Shown here: piece by piece, positions 60,787-64,000 of the stretch | Layout: every line of letters begins with the position of its first letter | Position numbering within the stretch: the stretch's first letter is position 1 | Source: Planctomycetota bacterium | Lineage (GTDB): Bacteria; Planctomycetota; UBA1135 | NCBI GenBank assembly: GCA_004295085.1 | Contig: SHNF01000016.1 | Location: 1-64,000, forward strand | DNA: 64,000 nt | Direction: 5' to 3' | Position numbers and translations under genes: made by a program | The notes under the pieces: model-generated | The model's input: only the letters and a program-made list of their open reading frames with translations | What the model was told of the DNA's origin: nothing | Databases searched by the model: none

Positions 60787-61794
60787 ATGCAGACCCTTCT
60801 CGCTTTCGTCTCGATCGCGGTCGCCACGTTCCCTGCGATCTTGGCCGCACAGGAGCCGGCCGCCGCCCCCACCATGAAAGCCATCCGCTTTCACAAGTTC
60901 GGCGGCCCCGAGGTGCTGGTGCTCGATGACGTCCCGCGGCCCGAGCCGGCGGCCGGCGAGCTGCTCGTGCGCGTGCTCGCCGCCGGCGTGAACCCGGTGG
61001 ACTGGAAGGTGCGCGGCGGGATGATGCGCGGAAAGCTGCCGATGATCCCCGGCTACGACGTCGCCGGCGTGGTTGACAAGGCCGGCGCCGAGGTCAAGGA
61101 CTTCGCGCCCGGCGACCGCGTCATGGTCTATCTCGCGCTCAACCGCGGCGGCGGCTATGCCGAGTACGCGACCGCCCCGGCCAAGGACTGCGCGAAGTTC
61201 GGGAAAGATCTCGCGCCGACCAGCGCCGCCGCGATCCCGCTCGCGGCCCTCACCGCCTGGCAGGCGCTGTTCGAGACCGCGAAGCTCGCCGAGGGGCAGA
61301 CGGTCCTCATCCATGCCGGAGCGGGCGGCGTCGGCCACTTCGCGGTCCAGCTCGCGAAGAGTCGCGGCGCGCGCGTGCTGGCGACCGCCTCGGAGAAGAA
61401 CCTGGACTTCCTGAAGGAGCTGGGCGCCGACGTGGCGATCGACTACAGGGCGCAGCGCTTCGAGGACGTCGCCAAGGACGTCGACGTCGTGCTCGACGCC
61501 GTCGGCGGGGACACGCTGGGGCGCTCCTACGGCGTCCTGAAGAAGGGCGGCTTCGTCGTGTCCATCGTCCAGCCGCCGGACCCGGCGCGCCTGGAAGAGC
61601 TCGGACTGCGCGGCTCGGTCATGCTGGTGCAGCCCAACGGCGCCCAGCTGGCCCAGATCGCGGAGCTCGTGCAGACCGGCAAACTGAAGCCGCACGTCAG
61701 TGCGACCTACCCCCTCGCCGAGGCGCGAAAAGCCCAGGAGGCCAGCGCCACCGGCCACACGCGCGGCAAGATCGTCCTCAAGGTCGCGGACTAG
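60787..61794 (+). CDS. Quinone-oxidoreductase-type dehydrogenase with N-terminal export signal
   Basis: 335 aa. Residues 1-21 are a signal peptide (LLAFVSIAVATFPAILAAQ). The MDR fold follows: MKAIRFHKFGGPEVLVL, VNPVDWKVRGG, GYDVAGVV and the nucleotide loop HAGAGGVGHFAVQLAK. No zinc ligands. NADPH enzymes are rarely exported by Sec, so either the leader is not cleaved and starts at the internal Met near residue 30, or the enzyme is truly extracytoplasmic. GGAGG lies upstream of the first ATG. Confidence 0.88.
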   Translation: MQTLLAFVSIAVATFPAILAAQEPAAAPTMKAIRFHKFGGPEVLVLDDVPRPEPAAGELLVRVLAAGVNPVDWKVRGGMMRGKLPMIPGYDVAGVVDKAGAEVKDFAPGDRVMVYLALNRGGGYAEYATAPAKDCAKFGKDLAPTSAAAIPLAALTAWQALFETAKLAEGQTVLIHAGAGGVGHFAVQLAKSRGARVLATASEKNLDFLKELGADVAIDYRAQRFEDVAKDVDVVLDAVGGDTLGRSYGVLKKGGFVVSIVQPPDPARLEELGLRGSVMLVQPNGAQLAQIAELVQTGKLKPHVSATYPLAEARKAQEASATGHTRGKIVLKVAD

Positions 61795-61832
61795 CAAGCT
61801 CTCGGCGAGGCTTTCGCGGCGTCCTCCGATTG

Positions 61833-61905
61833 TCGTGACAACGTCACGAGAATCGAGTACCTCCTCCGTCAGGGTCGGGTGTCCTCCTCGCTTCCATTGC
61901 GAGGA
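61833..61905. terminator. Two hairpins between convergent genes
   Basis: TCGTGAC-AAC-GTCACGA (61833-61849) and TCCTCGC / GCGAGGA with a 7-nt loop (61885-61905) lie between the oxidoreductase and kbl stops. Neither has a T-run; they may act as weak bidirectional terminators. Confidence 0.35.
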
Positions 61906-61961
61906 AGACGGCCAGCCCGGAGAAGGTTACACGGAATAATGCCGAGACCTCGACCCTGTCG

Positions 61962-63152
61962 CTAACGGATCACACTCAGCCTCTGGCCCACCTTCGTGAA
62001 GGCGGCGGCGGCGCGCTCGAGGTCGGCGGGCTCGTGCGCGGCGGAGATCTGGACGCGGATGCGGGCCTGGCCCTTGGGGACGACCGGGTAGGAGAAGCCG
62101 ATGACGTAGATGCCCTCGGCGAGGAGGTCGCGCGCCATGTCGGCGGCGAGCTTGGCGTCGCCCAGCAGGATCGGGACGATCGGGTGCTCGCCGGCCTTGA
62201 TCTGGAAGCCGGCCTTGGTCATGGCCTCGCGGAAGAAGCGCGTGTTGCGCTCCAGCTTGTCGCGCAGCGCGGTAGTGGAGCTCAGCCGGTCCAGGATGGC
62301 GATCCCGGCGGCCACGATCGGCGGGGGGACCGAGTTGCTGAAAAGGTAGGGGCGGCTGCGGTTGCGCAGGAGGTCCACGATGGGTTTGGCGGCCGTCGTG
62401 AAGCCGCCGCAGGCGCCGCCCAGCGCCTTGCCGAGGGTGGAGGTGACGATGTCCACGCGTCCCAGGACGCCGCAGTGCTCGGGCGTGCCGCGGCCGGTCT
62501 TGCCCATGAAGCCGGTGGCGTGGCTGTCGTCCACGTGCACCAGCGCGCCGTAGCGCTCGGCCAGGGCGCAGATGTCCTGGAGCCTGGCGATGAAGCCGTC
62601 CATGGAGAAGACGCCGTCGGTGCTGATCAGGCGGCGGCGCTTGCCCTGCGCCGTCTGGAGGTGGCCCTCAAGCTCGTTCATGTCACCGTTGGCGTAGCGG
62701 TAGCGCTCGGCCTTGCACAGGCGGATGCCGTCGATGATGGAGGCGTGGTTGAGCGCGTCGCTGATCACGGCGTCCCGGTCGTCGAGCAGAGTCTCGAACA
62801 GGCCGCCGTTGGCGTCGAAGCAGCTCGTGTACAAGATCGCATCTTCGAAGCCCAGGAAACGCGCGATGCGCTGCTCCAGGGTCTTGTGGATGTCCTGGGT
62901 GCCGCAGATGAAGCGCACCGAGGACATGCCGTAGCCGCGTTGCGTCAGGCAGGCGCGCGCCGCCTCGATCACGGACGGGTCGTCGCTGAGGCCGAGGTAG
63001 TTGTTGGCGCAGAAGTTGAGGACCTCGCGGCCGTTGACGGTGATGCGCGCGCCCTGCGGACTGTGGATGACGCGCTCCTCCTTCCACAGGCCGGCGTTGC
63101 GGATCTCGTCCAGCTCGGCGGCGACGCCGTCCAGGAAGGACTGCCTGTTCAT
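61962..63152 (-). CDS. kbl: 2-amino-3-ketobutyrate CoA ligase (glycine C-acetyltransferase)
   Basis: 396-aa PLP enzyme of the alpha-oxoamine synthase family. It converts 2-amino-3-ketobutyrate and CoA to glycine and acetyl-CoA, the second step of threonine degradation. Features: [36 protein letters not shown], and the Schiff-base Lys in [13 protein letters not shown]. The start chosen is [10 protein letters not shown]; an earlier Met is possible. It is followed upstream by tdh, the enzyme for step one. Confidence 0.95.
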   Translation of the reverse strand: MNRQSFLDGVAAELDEIRNAGLWKEERVIHSPQGARITVNGREVLNFCANNYLGLSDDPSVIEAARACLTQRGYGMSSVRFICGTQDIHKTLEQRIARFLGFEDAILYTSCFDANGGLFETLLDDRDAVISDALNHASIIDGIRLCKAERYRYANGDMNELEGHLQTAQGKRRRLISTDGVFSMDGFIARLQDICALAERYGALVHVDDSHATGFMGKTGRGTPEHCGVLGRVDIVTSTLGKALGGACGGFTTAAKPIVDLLRNRSRPYLFSNSVPPPIVAAGIAILDRLSSTTALRDKLERNTRFFREAMTKAGFQIKAGEHPIVPILLGDAKLAADMARDLLAEGIYVIGFSYPVVPKGQARIRVQISAAHEPADLERAAAAFTKVGQRLSVIR

Positions 63153-63246
63153 GACTGTGACTGCGGGCATGGCCGCGCACATGGTATCGACTTCGTCATG
63201 CCGCTCGAGCCGCTGCGCCGACCCCCCGCCCTGCGCCTGCGCGGCC

Positions 63247-64000
63247 TCAGCTGATCTGGGGATCCAGCACGACCTTGTGCGCCTGGCCGGCGTCGAGCAG
63301 CGCCACGCCCTGGTGGAAGCCGCGCAAGGGCAGGCGGTGAGTGACGATGTGCTCCACGTCCAGGCCGCGGCGCAGCAGGTCCAGCATCCTGTCCCAGGTC
63401 GAGAACATGCGCCGCCCCACCACGCCGCGCAGGGTCAGCCCCTTGAAGATGACGCGGTCGCTGAACTTCTCCAGGGTCATGTCGGCCGCCGGCGGGATGC
63501 CGAGCAAGGCCAGCTCGCCGCCGGGATAGAGCAGGTCGAGCGCGCCGTTGATGGCGGCGGAGGCCCCCGACATCTCCAGGACCACGTCCACCCCCCCCGC
63601 AGTCGCCCGCCGCAGCTCGTCGTTGCCGACCGCGCGCGGGTCCACGACCCGGATGGGCACCCTTCCATCCCTGCCGGCGGCCCAGCGGCGCGCCCGCTCC
63701 AGGTGCCCGGGCGCGACCTCGGTGATCGTGAGCGAGGCCGCGCCTTCGAACTCCACCACCGCCGCCGCCATGGCGCCGATCGCGCCGTAGCCGCTCACGA
63801 GCACGTGGCGGCCGGCCACTCCGCTGACCGCCTGCACCGTGTGCACGGCGTTGCCGAGCGCGTCCAGGAACGCGCCGACGTGCGGCGGCACCACCTTCGG
63901 ATCCAGGCGCACCAGGTTTCCGGCCGGCACCACCACCCACTCGGCGAAGCAGCCGTTGCGGTGCACGCCGCCGATGCGCGTGCGCTCGCACACGTGCTGG
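63247..64000 (-). CDS. tdh: L-threonine 3-dehydrogenase, partial (N-terminus beyond window)
   Basis: About 250 C-terminal residues of a zinc-dependent MDR enzyme that oxidises threonine to 2-amino-3-ketobutyrate with NAD. The frame is open to the window edge, so the N-terminal ~95 residues with the catalytic zinc site are missing here. Visible: GNAVHTVQ, the [18 protein letters not shown] loop and [15 protein letters not shown] typical of Tdh. It precedes kbl in the same direction, giving a two-enzyme pathway unit. Confidence 0.92.
   Translation of the reverse strand, partial: QHVCERTRIGGVHRNGCFAEWVVVPAGNLVRLDPKVVPPHVGAFLDALGNAVHTVQAVSGVAGRHVLVSGYGAIGAMAAAVVEFEGAASLTITEVAPGHLERARRWAAGRDGRVPIRVVDPRAVGNDELRRATAGGVDVVLEMSGASAAINGALDLLYPGGELALLGIPPAADMTLEKFSDRVIFKGLTLRGVVGRRMFSTWDRMLDLLRRGLDVEHIVTHRLPLRGFHQGVALLDAGQAHKVVLDPQIS

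Overview
The window reads as one contig from a high-GC, Gram-negative-type bacterium. Most genes have very GC-rich third positions, and many products carry short signal peptides, lipoprotein signals or Tat signals. Several gene families point to Planctomycetota or a close relative: a planctomycete-type ECF sigma factor overlapping a membrane Ser/Thr kinase with TPR-like repeats, a TIGR03067-type lipoprotein, an FG-GAP repeat exoprotein, and a secreted TldD/TldE pair. This placement is an inference; there is no rRNA or other marker gene here. I saw no tRNA, rRNA, CRISPR array, integrase or transposase.

Region 1 (0.1-11.2 kb): a five-haem cytochrome and a CotA-like multicopper oxidase, separated by a strong hairpin; a three-part exported protein; and the sigma factor/kinase pair. 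Just after the kinase, a lower-GC 468-aa gene is sandwiched between the intact kinase 3' end and a diverged second copy of it (10.85-11.24 kb).

Region 2 (11.3-24.1 kb): a defence-type island and the most interesting part. Ten minus-strand genes are packed head to tail with overlapping or nearly touching stop and start codons. In transcription order they are a sigma54-activator-like AAA+ ATPase with a changed GAFTGA loop, a single-HKD PLD nuclease, a 58-aa protein, a P-loop ATPase, a HerA/DUF87-like ATPase, an unknown 472-aa protein, a protein with two GHKL ATPase modules including a complete histidine kinase, a receiver-like protein, a 96-aa protein and a DUF3883 putative nuclease. I cannot match this combination to a described defence system. 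Next to it lie a Vsr endonuclease, a C5-cytosine methyltransferase and a small HTH regulator.

Region 3 (24.2-46.7 kb): small stress and metabolism genes (zinc and quinone-type dehydrogenases, RibD-like reductase, cupins, VOC, SRPBCC, DUF1697, DUF1801, DUF5990, DUF899, DUF2182, YdeI-like, O-methyltransferase). Among them are many gene fragments: a truncated copy of the 24.2-kb dehydrogenase joined to a sigma-factor tail, a VOC/DUF1697 chimera, and racemase, YCII and dehydrogenase remnants. A thioredoxin-like exported protein at 29.7-31.2 kb has an in-frame UGA, followed by a hairpin that fits the bacterial SECIS rules, so it is probably a selenoprotein. A M61-type peptidase with a PDZ domain lies at 39-40.9 kb.

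Region 4 (46.8-55.4 kb): two DUF4157 proteins of the kind loaded into extracellular contractile injection systems. One ends in a DddA-like deaminase domain and the other in a putative zincin. No injection-system structural genes are visible. Further on, five coupled minus-strand genes encode two single-HKD PLD proteins (one with HhH motifs) and three small proteins, one of them extremely acidic. An 18-bp perfect palindrome lies upstream of this cassette.

Region 5 (55.4-64 kb): an FG-GAP exoprotein, the exported TldE/TldD-like pair, a signal-peptide-bearing quinone oxidoreductase, and the threonine degradation pair kbl and tdh; tdh runs off the window.
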